From DASQFU01 sp035632955 (GTDB lineage Bacteria > Eisenbacteria > RBG-16-71-46): a stretch of DNA of 28,902 nt. Positions 7,173 to 14,579 of the stretch are shown piece after piece; within the stretch, counting starts at the first letter, position 1, and each line of letters opens with the position of its first letter. The notes under the pieces are model-generated. The model did not search any database. It was given only the letters and a program-made list of their open reading frames with translations, and was not told where the DNA came from. The stretch is from positions 1-28,902 of the forward strand of contig DASQFU010000190.1 in NCBI GenBank assembly GCA_035632955.1, in the 5' to 3' direction. Both the position numbers and the translations under genes were made by a program.

Positions 7173-8368
7173 TTGCCGTTCCTTCCCATCAATGAAGTCA
7201 TCACACGCTCCAGTTTCTCGGTGCCTCGCGCCCACACGAAGTTGCGCTCGACGAATCGACGCGCCTCCCTGTCCGGGGCCGGGTCGTCTTGGGCCTGGTT
7301 CAAGAGCTGCACGATCTTCTCCGCGTACTCCTGCGGCGTGTTGGCGAGGGCCACGGGAGGAACTTCCCCGTCCTCGGTCCGCAGCCCATCGGCGGCCAGC
7401 GATGACGCCACGACCGGCACGCCCAACGCCATCGCCTCGAGCAGCTTGTTCTGGATTCCGGCTCCGAATCGGAGCGGGGCGACGAACACGGTGGCCTGCT
7501 CGAGATAAGGTCGCACATCCGGAACCATTCCGGTCACGCACGCGCCGTTCCGCTCACCCGCCTCGATCAGCTTCCGCGGCGCATCCCGGCCGACGATGAA
7601 GCACTTCGTTCCCGGGACCGAGCGGCGCACCAGCGGCAGAATCTCCTCCATCAAGTGGAACGCGGCATCCCCGTTGGGCGCGTAATCCATGGCTCCGGTT
7701 AGAACGATCGTGTTCCGGCCGCGTCGTGCCGATTGGCGCGTCCAGTAATCGAGATCGACGCCGTTGGGAATGATCGTGGAGCGGGACGTGTCCGCACCCA
7801 CCAGCGCCTCGCGATCGCGACACGACGCGAACACGAGGTGACTCACCTGCTGCATGAGCCTGCGCTCCACGGCGCGGACCTGAAGGTACTCGAGCCCGAG
7901 CATGGGCAGCCGGCCGAGCCCGCAATGCCGCATTCGCCCGCGGATCCGGACCGAGGTCGCATCACAGATGTCGGCCACCACGGGAATGCCCCGGACGCCG
8001 GCGATCGCCGGATACGTCCGCTTGCCGCTGAACACGACGAGATCGTAGTGCTCTTCCTTCAGTGCCCGGATCACCGCGGCCCGCATCTCCTCGACCATTC
8101 GCTCCGGGCGCGCGCCCGGGATCGATGAACGCAGCGTTGCGACGGCCTTGCTCGCCTTCGAGCGCTTTCCGTTCGCCTGGGCGAAGGTCTGGATCCGGCT
8201 CGTGAACGGCGCCAAGGCGTCGCGATGCTCGCTCGTGAAGCTGCGCCCGATCATCGACAGCAGCGTGACCTCGTGGCGCTCGGAGAGACCGCGGATCATG
8301 TGGTAGTGGCGCAGGTAGCCGCTGGTCAGCGGAAACGGGAAGCCGTTGGTCAGATAGAGAATGCGCAT
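7169..8368 (-). CDS. Glycosyltransferase family 4 (PEP-CTERM/EPS-type sugar transferase)
   Basis: A GT-B retaining glycosyltransferase that adds a sugar to the growing lipid-linked unit on the cytoplasmic face. The N-terminal MRILYLTNGFPFPLTSGYLR is the usual GT4 donor-acceptor entry loop. The C-terminal half has IIPNGVDLDYW (199-209), VLTGAMDYAPNGDA (222-235) and PLRFGAGIQNKLLEAMALGV (298-317). The GIQNKxLEAMA form is the one I associate with stp1/TIGR03087 enzymes of exosortase-linked polysaccharide loci; that assignment is from memory and unchecked. The glutamate eight positions before the conserved E311 is alanine, as is usual in that group. The ATG overlaps a TAA by one base (TAATG), and no clear ribosome site precedes it. 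The stop overlaps the downstream kinase start. Confidence 0.92.
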   Translation of the reverse strand: MRILYLTNGFPFPLTSGYLRHYHMIRGLSERHEVTLLSMIGRSFTSEHRDALAPFTSRIQTFAQANGKRSKASKAVATLRSSIPGARPERMVEEMRAAVIRALKEEHYDLVVFSGKRTYPAIAGVRGIPVVADICDATSVRIRGRMRHCGLGRLPMLGLEYLQVRAVERRLMQQVSHLVFASCRDREALVGADTSRSTIIPNGVDLDYWTRQSARRGRNTIVLTGAMDYAPNGDAAFHLMEEILPLVRRSVPGTKCFIVGRDAPRKLIEAGERNGACVTGMVPDVRPYLEQATVFVAPLRFGAGIQNKLLEAMALGVPVVASSLAADGLRTEDGEVPPVALANTPQEYAEKIVQLLNQAQDDPAPDREARRFVERNFVWARGTEKLERVMTSLMGRNGK

Positions 8369-8421
8369 TAGCGAATCGCTTCGAACCAGCGACGGGTCAC
8401 GACCCAGATCGTCGACTTCAT
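8368..8421 (-). CDS. Possible 17-codon bridging ORF between HprK-like and glycosyltransferase genes
   Basis: In the 49-nt gap the minus strand reads ATG AAG ... CGC TAA, peptide MKSTIWVVTRRWFEAIR. Its ATG overlaps the TGA of the HprK-like gene (ATGA), and its TAA overlaps the ATG of the glycosyltransferase (TAATG). Both are classic coupling junctions. The glycosyltransferase has no obvious ribosome site of its own, so ribosome passage over this ORF could supply re-initiation. The peptide is basic with a short amphipathic helix look. Chance cannot be excluded in so short a frame, and there is no recognisable homology. Confidence 0.35.
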   Translation of the reverse strand: MKSTIWVVTRRWFEAIR

Positions 8422-9542
8422 AGCAGTGGACTCATCACGTCGTAGAGCGTCGGGATCGACATGGGATAGGGATGATGAACGACATAGGACGGCTTGGCGG
8501 CCAGACCGCGATGCAGCAAGCCGTCCAGCTGCTCATCGATCGTTTCGATGTGCGGATTCTCCGTACCTGGAAAGGCGAATCGAAACATGAGGTAGTACGA
8601 CATGAATCGTTCGAATTCATATCGCACGGAATGTACCATCCGCCGCACGATCTCGGCCCCTTCGATCGGCTCGGCGACGGTCTCCGGCTGTGCTCGGCTG
8701 CCGAGGAGGAACAACCGGTCGATCGGGCCCGCCAGGCTCCCGAAGGACCCGAACAGGCGCTCGGGATCGATGTCGACGTGGGCCTGCCGTTTGACGACCG
8801 ACTGGGCGCGTTGCAGCACACGCGCGGACCCCGTCGTCGCTCGCCCGTTCGTCATGCCGCGACCGATGGCCAGGGCGGCCTGGATCGCCCGCAGGCGGGT
8901 CTTGTCCTTACCGCTGATTTTCTCCCGGAACTGTGGGAACTGCTGGAGATGCCAGTCCCAGAGCCGGATCGGCTGAGGGATGCCGTACATACGCGTCGCG
9001 CCTTGGACATAGATCCATTCGTCGCCGAGATACTCGGCACCTCGCGCCATGAACGCGAGCAGGGCTTCGGTCTTCCCGCCCTTCGACCATCCGGTCACCA
9101 GAACCCCGGTGCCCTGGTGGACGAAGGCGGAGGCGTGCAGCGGGGCGACGCCGTGCGCGAGGGCCGTGAGGTTCAGAATCGGAATCAGCAGAGGAACCGC
9201 GGGAAGCCCCGACTCGCACACGATCTCGCATTGGCCGCCGATCCGATCGAACGGGATCTTCACGCGGGCCTTCGCGGAATGCTTGCTGTGCAGGACGACG
9301 AATCCATCGTCGGTGAACCCCGCTTCGTCGAGCCCGAGATAGCGCAGCGGCGAGGTCAGCCCGAGGTCCTCGACGAACCGGATCACGATGTCCGGCTCCC
9401 GACCCAGCGGGCGCCGCAGGCGGCCGAGCTGGCGATCCACGGCGCGGGCGTCGCCCGGCCGCGCGTCGAGCAGCCGGACCCCGACGATTCCATGCAGGTC
9501 GTAGTCGACCGTTTCGAGGCGTTGTTCGGAAGTCAGTGTCAT
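8418..9542 (-). CDS. HprK-like P-loop protein of the polysaccharide locus
   Basis: This 374-residue protein resembles the HPr kinase/phosphorylase C-terminal fold found as HprK-related proteins in polysaccharide loci. The hydrophobic strand LLIPILNLTAL is followed by HASAFVHQGTGVLVTGWSKG, then the Walker A GWSKGGKT (151-158), and the acidic motif YLGDEWIYV (171-179) in the place of the HprK SDD segment. The C-terminal third is helical and lacks the HPr-contact signature, and no HPr gene is present. A protein or small-molecule kinase is therefore likely, but the target is unknown. The frame runs back to 9809 inside the flippase gene. The only conventional start after the flippase stop is ATG at 9542, 35 nt downstream, with a poor ribosome site. 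I do not see the PqqD-like partner that often accompanies this family. Confidence 0.75.
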   Translation of the reverse strand: MTLTSEQRLETVDYDLHGIVGVRLLDARPGDARAVDRQLGRLRRPLGREPDIVIRFVEDLGLTSPLRYLGLDEAGFTDDGFVVLHSKHSAKARVKIPFDRIGGQCEIVCESGLPAVPLLIPILNLTALAHGVAPLHASAFVHQGTGVLVTGWSKGGKTEALLAFMARGAEYLGDEWIYVQGATRMYGIPQPIRLWDWHLQQFPQFREKISGKDKTRLRAIQAALAIGRGMTNGRATTGSARVLQRAQSVVKRQAHVDIDPERLFGSFGSLAGPIDRLFLLGSRAQPETVAEPIEGAEIVRRMVHSVRYEFERFMSYYLMFRFAFPGTENPHIETIDEQLDGLLHRGLAAKPSYVVHHPYPMSIPTLYDVMSPLL

Positions 9543-9577
9543 CGGGCGAGCATCGGCAGATTCACCATCGGGTTCGC

Positions 9578-11146
9578 CTACGCGACCTTTCTTCGGCCGG
9601 AAACGAGAAACCCCATTCCAGGGATGCGCATGGCTTCGGGGAACATCTCGTGCAGGTCGAGCTTGCTGCCGCTCCAGCGAAAGACGATGAGCGTGGCCAC
9701 GACCGCCAGGGCGAGGCTCACATAAACGGGAGCCGACGTCGCGAGCTGAACCGCCATCAACCCCAGCGCGGTCAGCCCGATCACCAGATAGATCTGGAAG
9801 TACTGCCATTCGAACAGGCTGACACCGGTTCCTTGCCGCAGCCCGGCCTGCTTGAGCACGTTGAAGACGATCAGCGAGATCATCATCGCGATCCCGGCAC
9901 CCATCGCTCCCATCCGGGGCACGAGCAGCAGGCTCGCCCCGAGGCTCACGACGACCGTGGCCAGGTTGATGAACACGAGATAGCGGACACGGCCGATCAC
10001 TTTCAGAGTCAGACCGTTGAAGCCCAGGGCCGCATTGAAGTAGTAACCCAGCGACAGCATGGCCAGGATCGGGGCGGAGCTTTCATATCGCTGTCCATAC
10101 AAGAGCACCGTGATCGGTTGGGCGAGCGCGAACGTCACCGCGAACACGGGGAAGGAGATGATCGCGATCCAGATCGTCGTCCGCCAGTAGAGATGGTTGA
10201 TCCCGGCCTTGTCGCCGTTCGCGAACAGCCGGGAAGCCAGCGGAGTGAAGAGCGTCGCGAAGCTCGCCATGACGAGCTCGTTCAGCTTGGCCGTAGGTTG
10301 AACCGCCCGCAACTCAGCGACGCTGGTCGTGGTCCAGAAGTGTCCGAGTAAGACGACGTTCATCGTATTGATCGCGACGCCGACCAGCTCCGAAGTGAGC
10401 AGCGGCGTGCTGAAGCTGAAGACCTCCCGCCAGGGCATCACCAGCTCCTTGATCGACCAGTTCTCGAGCAAGCCGCGATCCCGCATCACGCGGAACAGCT
10501 GGTAACCGTAGATCGCCACGCCGACGAGGCTGGCCAGCAGGTATCCGACCGCGAGGAAGAACACGCTGCTGTGGGTCAGGATCAGGCCGATGACCACCGC
10601 CAGCTTGAGTGCTGGAGCCAGGACGTGCTTGCGCCAAAAGATCGCCCGCGGCTTGGAGAACACCGCGAACATCCCGACCAGCACCTCGTCGAGCGCCTGG
10701 ACCGGCGCCAGGAAGATGAGCACCAGGAGCAGCGTGAGGGTTTGGCGATCGGGGACCCACCGGGCGATCAGGTCCTGGAAACCGAAGAGGATGAGAACCG
10801 CAGCAAGACCGAGAGACAGAATCACGAGCACGGTCATGCTGATCGTGCCGAACAGCCTCCGGTAATCCTTCTGTTCGTAAAACATCGCCAGGAAGCGCAC
10901 CACCGCTCGGTCCAGGCCGAGCGTGATGACGCTCTGGATCATGGCGACCACCAACAGCCCGTACGCGAACGCTCCGTAGGTGCTCTGAGAGAGGTAGCGA
11001 ACGATGAGGACTTGCGCCCCGAAGTTGCCGAGCTTCGAGACGAGACGGCCGATCAGGAGCAGCGACGAGCCGCGGACCAGACGTTTGGCGTCGTCCGACT
11101 TGGGATGCTCGTGAGATGACGTGGAAATATCGGCCTGCGGATCCAT
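9578..11146 (-). CDS. Polysaccharide flippase, Wzx/MOP family
   Basis: A multi-spanning membrane protein of 522 residues, predicted to carry lipid-linked repeat units from the cytoplasmic to the periplasmic leaflet. About 12-14 hydrophobic segments are visible, starting with LVRGSSLLLIGRLVSKLGNF and IVRYLSQSTYGAFAYGLLVV, the usual opening of Polysacc_synt proteins. Near residue 340 comes PVFAVTFALAQPITVLLYG, with the common ITVLLYGQRY motif. The C-terminal half has paired helices separated by basic loops. The start ATG at 11146 has no strong ribosome site. It follows the lyase gene by 198 nt, and a candidate promoter lies in that gap, so it may begin its own transcript. Confidence 0.93.
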   Translation of the reverse strand: MDPQADISTSSHEHPKSDDAKRLVRGSSLLLIGRLVSKLGNFGAQVLIVRYLSQSTYGAFAYGLLVVAMIQSVITLGLDRAVVRFLAMFYEQKDYRRLFGTISMTVLVILSLGLAAVLILFGFQDLIARWVPDRQTLTLLLVLIFLAPVQALDEVLVGMFAVFSKPRAIFWRKHVLAPALKLAVVIGLILTHSSVFFLAVGYLLASLVGVAIYGYQLFRVMRDRGLLENWSIKELVMPWREVFSFSTPLLTSELVGVAINTMNVVLLGHFWTTTSVAELRAVQPTAKLNELVMASFATLFTPLASRLFANGDKAGINHLYWRTTIWIAIISFPVFAVTFALAQPITVLLYGQRYESSAPILAMLSLGYYFNAALGFNGLTLKVIGRVRYLVFINLATVVVSLGASLLLVPRMGAMGAGIAMMISLIVFNVLKQAGLRQGTGVSLFEWQYFQIYLVIGLTALGLMAVQLATSAPVYVSLALAVVATLIVFRWSGSKLDLHEMFPEAMRIPGMGFLVSGRRKVA

Positions 11147-11200
11147 GGATGCCTGATCGGGGGTGCGAGGCTAGGAGAGACCGCTGCTGGCGAGGCATTG

Positions 11201-11230
11201 ATAGTAAGCCGCGGCCGCTCACCGGGGCAA
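11201..11230 (-). promoter_or_regulatory. Candidate sigma-70 promoter for the flippase operon
   Basis: On the minus strand TTGCCC (11230-11225) and TACTAT (11206-11201) are separated by 18 nt. Each matches four of six consensus bases. The position, about 55 nt upstream of the flippase ATG, is suitable. AT content rises only slightly here, so support is modest. Confidence 0.3.
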
Positions 11231-11299
11231 GGATCGATCAGCAATGCGAGCGCGTCGAGGGTTGCGTTTCGCAATGACCGACACGACGCGCGGTGAGAC

Positions 11300-11316
11300 C
11301 CGAGTCGTCTCGACTC
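11300..11316. other. Small perfect hairpin after the first lyase gene
   Basis: CGAGTCG (11300-11306) and CGACTCG (11310-11316) form a 7-bp stem with a 3-nt loop, 28 nt past the lyase stop. A direct repeat GGTCGAAC lies between it and the stop. No T-run follows, so it may slow or bind, not terminate, transcription. Confidence 0.35.
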
Positions 11317-11344
11317 GACCGGGGAGGTCGAACGGTCGAACGCG

Positions 11345-12457
11345 CTACGGACCGAACGCCAACGACGTAATCGCTGCCGGTGGGATTTGATCGAGCGGCG
11401 GAAATGGATTGCTCGCCGCGTGCGTCCAATCGGTCCAGGCCATGATCTTGCCCGCGCCGGCGGGCGACTCGGTTGGGAACTGCGATCCGTTCGCGGCGTT
11501 CACGAGCCAGACGTTCCATTCGTCGTCTCCTCCCGCCCACCATCCCCCGAAGCGCTGATCCAGGTCGTGGAGGAACTGCACCGCGCGCTCGAGCGCCTGG
11601 TCCTGCCAGTTCCACGCGTCATAGCCCCCGCATCTAAGGATCTCGGCCTGCACCGTGGCACCTTGCAGCGCTTCCCAGGGATAGCCGGTCGCGCACGGCG
11701 GGAACTGGAAGCTGCATCCGCGCCGCATGTCGTCCGGCAGCGCGCCGTCGATGGATTCGCCGTCCTTGACCGCGCCCAGCGGATTGATCCCCACCGGGCG
11801 CGCCGGATCGGCCTGCCAGGACAGGTCCCCATACGAGAATCCCGCGTACGAAGAGCGGTCGCCGAGCCATCCCTTGAACACCTGCGCGGTGCGCGCCAGC
11901 TCCGAGTCGTCGCCGAGATAGGCGGCGACCGCGGCCCGGCTCGCTCCGGCCATCGTGCCCCAATTGTTCGGACGATCCTCGTGCGTCGATTGCAGGGTGT
12001 TGCCGTCGAGGACCTCGGTCAGCGTCCGGCGCAACCACTCCCTGAAGATCAGATCCTCCGCGGGCTCCAGGCCCACGAGGTCCGCCGCGATGACGTAGGC
12101 CGCCAGCTCTCGTCCGAGCGCCAGCGTGCGGCCCCCGAGCTCCGTGTTGATCGCGGCCACACAGTTCTGCCGGACCTCGGTGCGGTAGCTCTCGACACCC
12201 GTGCGAACGTGAACCAGCGCCTTGGCCAGCACGTACACGTTGTTCATCTGATTCTGATCGCTGACGTTCGGGGCGCCTGCAGGTTGGTCGGCCTGCGACT
12301 CGAGGCGGTTCCACGCCGCTCCCGACATCGGCAGCGCCTGGATTTCCTCGCGCGAGATCCAGATGCCTTGGGTGGCATCGCTCGAGCTCGCCGCCAGCGC
12401 GCTCGCGAGGAGCGCGATCGCGCCCATCATGCGGTAGGGATGGCGCGACGATTCCAT
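11345..12457 (-). CDS. Secreted alginate-lyase-like protein (tandem paralogue 1)
   Basis: A 370-residue exported protein of the alpha-toroid alginate/chondroitin lyase superfamily, expected to act on a uronic-acid polysaccharide outside the inner membrane. An N-terminal signal (GAIALLASALAASSSDA) precedes the mature domain, which opens WISREEIQALPMSGAAWN. The helix NVYVLAKALVHVRTG and the segment RPNNWGTMAGASRAAVAAYL (162-181) resemble the PL5-type NNH helix, but the histidine is tryptophan (NNW, 164-166). YPWEALQGATVQAEIL and FGGWWAGGDDEWNVWLVN follow. The C-terminus ends IPPAAITSLAFGP, the sort of linker that normally leads into a fibronectin-III-like domain, which is absent. The ATG at 12457 has GGAG 8 nt upstream; the open frame further upstream is a shadow of the paralogue. 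Catalytic activity is uncertain. Confidence 0.78.
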   Translation of the reverse strand: MESSRHPYRMMGAIALLASALAASSSDATQGIWISREEIQALPMSGAAWNRLESQADQPAGAPNVSDQNQMNNVYVLAKALVHVRTGVESYRTEVRQNCVAAINTELGGRTLALGRELAAYVIAADLVGLEPAEDLIFREWLRRTLTEVLDGNTLQSTHEDRPNNWGTMAGASRAAVAAYLGDDSELARTAQVFKGWLGDRSSYAGFSYGDLSWQADPARPVGINPLGAVKDGESIDGALPDDMRRGCSFQFPPCATGYPWEALQGATVQAEILRCGGYDAWNWQDQALERAVQFLHDLDQRFGGWWAGGDDEWNVWLVNAANGSQFPTESPAGAGKIMAWTDWTHAASNPFPPLDQIPPAAITSLAFGP

Positions 12458-12738
12458 GGCGAAGTCTCCGGTCCGTGGGATCTGCAGGCTGCGATGTGGC
12501 CGGTTGCCGGCAGGTGCCTTTGCCGCAACCGCGGCCGTCGTGCAAAGCCGATGCCGACAGCGCTCCGGCGCCGGGCTGGCCCAACGTGCTTCGCGATACA
12601 TGGAGTTACGCCCGAGACGAGTCCGGTGGAGGGCCGGGCGAGATCGCGAGCCTTCGCGTTCTGCAACCCCGAATCGGCGTTTCGAGACAGCGCCTGCCGC
12701 GTGATCGCGCGCGACGGAAAGGCCGCGCAAGACGATCG
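12458..12738. other. Spacer between the tandem lyase genes
   Basis: This 281-bp stretch separates the two paralogues. I looked in all minus frames for leftover fibronectin-type sequence after the stop at 12739 and saw none. Apart from the ribosome site at 12466-12469, I see no terminator with T-run and no convincing promoter. Confidence 0.5.
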
Positions 12739-13944
12739 CTACTGCAGCGTCGTGATCGCCGCCGGCGGAGTGGTGTCCGGAGGCGGCGTCGAGCTGCTCG
12801 CCGCGTGCGTCCAGTCGGTCCAGCCCATGATCTTGCCGGCGCCGGCCGGCGACTCGGTCGGGAACTGGCTTCCGGTCGCCCGGTTCACGAGCCAGACGTT
12901 CCACTCGTCGTCGCCGCCCGCCCACCAGCCACCGTAGCGCTGATCGAGCTGGTGGAGGAACTGCACGGCGCGCTTGAGCGCCTGGTCCTGCCAGTTCCAG
13001 GAGTCGTAACCCTGCCGGTTCAGGATCTCTGCCTGCACCGTCGCGCCCTGGAGCGCCTCCCACGGATATCCCGTCGGGCACGGCGGGAACTGGAACGCGC
13101 AGCCGCGTCGCATGTCGTCCGGAATCACGCCGTCGATCGATTCGCCGTTCTTGACCGCACCGCGCGGGTTGATCCCGACTGGCCGCGCCGGATCGGCTTG
13201 CCACGACAGCTCACCGTAGTCGAATCCGGCATAGGAGGAGCGGTCACCGAGATAGCCTTTGAAGACCTGCGCCGTTCTCGCCAGCTCCCCTGCGTCGCTC
13301 AGGTAGGCGGCGACGGCGGCACGGCTCGCTCCCGCCATCGTTCCCCAGTTGTTCGGCCGCCCTTCGTGCGTCGATTGCAGCGTCTTGCCTTCCAGCACTT
13401 CGGTCAGGGTCCGCCGCAGCCACGCACGAAACACGACGTCCTCCGCAGGCTCGAGACCAACGAGATCGGCGGCGATCACATAGCCCGCCAGCTTGCGGCC
13501 GAGCGCGAGCGTACGCCCTGCAAGCTCTGTGTTGATCGCGGCCATGCAGCTTTGGCGGACCTCGGTACGATAGCCCTCGATACCCGTGCGAGCGTGCACC
13601 AGGGCCTTCGCCATCACGTAGACATTGTCCCTCGTATTCTGATCGCTCAGGTTCGGGATGCCGATCGGCCGGTCGGCCTGCGCCTTGAGCGCGTTCCACG
13701 CGGCGCCCGACATCGGCAGCGCCTGAACCTCGGCGCGGGAGATCCAGACGCGCCCCGGACCTGCGAGCAGGTTCGTCGGACGCGCGATGCGCGCCGGAAC
13801 CTGTCCTTCGGCTCCGATGGCGCTCCTGCTCAACCGCGTTCGAGTGGAAACGGTTTCCCGGGGCGCGGCCCCGCCGATCACTACGAGACACGCTGCGAGG
13901 CTTGCGAACCCAAGGGGCGTCCAGCCCAGGCGACAACGCTGCAT
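12739..13944 (-). CDS. Secreted alginate-lyase-like protein (tandem paralogue 2)
   Basis: A 401-residue paralogue of the next gene, over 80% identical by eye from WISR(A/E)E to WTDWTHAAS, so the pair arose by a fairly recent tandem duplication. Its N-terminus is longer and unrelated. It is hydrophobic (GFASLAACLVVIGGAA), and contains LAAC at 16-19, which could be a lipobox or simply part of a Sec signal. About 40 low-complexity residues then precede the domain. The same NNW (198-200) replaces the PL5-type NNH. The tail is DTTPPAAITTLQ then stop, again the start of a typical linker to a fibronectin-III-like domain with nothing after it. GGGAG lies 8 nt before the ATG. It is the first gene of the minus-strand block, facing the divergent control region. 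Confidence 0.78.
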   Translation of the reverse strand: MQRCRLGWTPLGFASLAACLVVIGGAAPRETVSTRTRLSRSAIGAEGQVPARIARPTNLLAGPGRVWISRAEVQALPMSGAAWNALKAQADRPIGIPNLSDQNTRDNVYVMAKALVHARTGIEGYRTEVRQSCMAAINTELAGRTLALGRKLAGYVIAADLVGLEPAEDVVFRAWLRRTLTEVLEGKTLQSTHEGRPNNWGTMAGASRAAVAAYLSDAGELARTAQVFKGYLGDRSSYAGFDYGELSWQADPARPVGINPRGAVKNGESIDGVIPDDMRRGCAFQFPPCPTGYPWEALQGATVQAEILNRQGYDSWNWQDQALKRAVQFLHQLDQRYGGWWAGGDDEWNVWLVNRATGSQFPTESPAGAGKIMGWTDWTHAASSSTPPPDTTPPAAITTLQ

Positions 13945-14130
13945 TGGAGCTTCTCCCTTCCCTGCGAACCTGGGGGCGAGGTCGGATCAGATGGCGTTCG
14001 GCCCCGGGCAGGCGCCGATTGGGGCCCATGGTCCGGGCCAAGGCCCTTCAAGGCTACCAAAGAATGCCAACCCCTCGACCAGTGAAAAAGGTCCCGCAGT
14101 CCCCGCCCCGCCTTGCGACGAACGCGCACC

Positions 14131-14189
14131 GATGCCGGGCCACGGTCCCCGGCATCTCGAGCTCCGGCCCGTGCAAAATCGTGGCCCGG
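14131..14189. promoter_or_regulatory. Mutually exclusive inverted repeats
   Basis: GATGCCGGG (14131-14139) and CCCGGCATC (14148-14156) make a 9-bp perfect stem with an 8-nt loop. CCGGGCCACG (14135-14144) overlaps the first arm and is the exact reverse complement of CGTGGCCCGG (14180-14189). The two pairings cannot coexist in RNA, as in attenuator-type switches. It lies more than 180 nt upstream of either flanking gene, and no T-run follows. In GC-rich DNA this may be chance. Confidence 0.3.
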
Positions 14190-14429
14190 GAAGTGCATTA
14201 CGAATCGGGAGAGGGCGACTCCAAGGCGAACCGTTAACCCTGTGGTCGACCGTAACGTGAAGAAATCTCGGGGACATCCAGGCGATTCGTGGCGCCGGAG
14301 AGCTTCGAGAGAATGGTCACAGCACCGGGTGATGGAACCCTAGGTCGGTTCGGTTTCAGATGAAAAGTCCGCACGGGCTGGGTGGGATTCTCCCCCCGCA
14401 GGTGCGATGTCAATCATCGATAGTAGGGA

Positions 14430-14457
14430 TTAACACAACTCGTTTTGTTGTTATACC
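14430..14457 (+). promoter_or_regulatory. Candidate sigma-70 promoter for the SLBB-Wzc operon
   Basis: TTAACA (14430-14435, five of six consensus) and TATACC (14452-14457, four of six) are spaced by 16 nt in the most AT-rich stretch of the region. A dyad ACAAC/GTTGT (14435-14439 and 14447-14451) lies between the boxes and could be an operator. Transcription would start near 14464, leaving a leader of about 110 nt. Confidence 0.5.
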
Positions 14458-14542
14458 GAGTCCACTGGAGTAGACTTCCTCGCTGCGCGGAATCTGGGGC
14501 CGCTTGGCACCGGTTGCGAGCAGCATGATCGCTGGACCTGGC

Positions 14543-14579
14543 ATGGAACGCCGGTTCCATCGCATGGAGTTACATGCGA
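14543..14579 (+). promoter_or_regulatory. Two adjacent hairpins enclosing the ribosome site and start codon of the SLBB gene
   Basis: ATGGAAC (14543-14549) pairs with GTTCCAT (14554-14560) around a 4-nt loop. TCGCATG (14560-14566) pairs with CATGCGA (14573-14579) around the 6-nt loop GAGTTA. The GGAG ribosome site (14566-14569) begins at the last base of the stem arm and runs into the loop, and the ATG (14574) lies in the second arm. This is the arrangement expected for structure-dependent translation. Confidence 0.45.

Larger units (their letters stand above)
13945..14573. other. Divergent control region between the two polysaccharide transcription units
   Basis: About 630 bp lie between the divergent lyase and SLBB genes. 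The left part is GC-rich with several inverted repeats. The right part around 14420-14460 is distinctly AT-richer and holds a promoter candidate. I see no gene. Individual elements are listed separately. Confidence 0.6.

Noticed and set aside
7173..7541. N-terminal extension of the thymidylate-kinase-like protein to ATG 7541
   Set aside because: This stretch lies wholly within the glycosyltransferase gene in another frame. The GTGA overlap and AGGA site at 7172 give a proper start.
12458..12738. Remnant of a fibronectin-type domain after the second lyase-like gene
   Set aside because: Minus-strand frames downstream of the stop show no FN3-like strands, so a simple frameshift is not supported.
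14499..14525. Sigma-54 promoter (TTGGCACCGGTTGC)
   Set aside because: The distance between the GG and GC elements is 8 nt, not the required 10. The TGGCAT match at 14539 fails in the same way.
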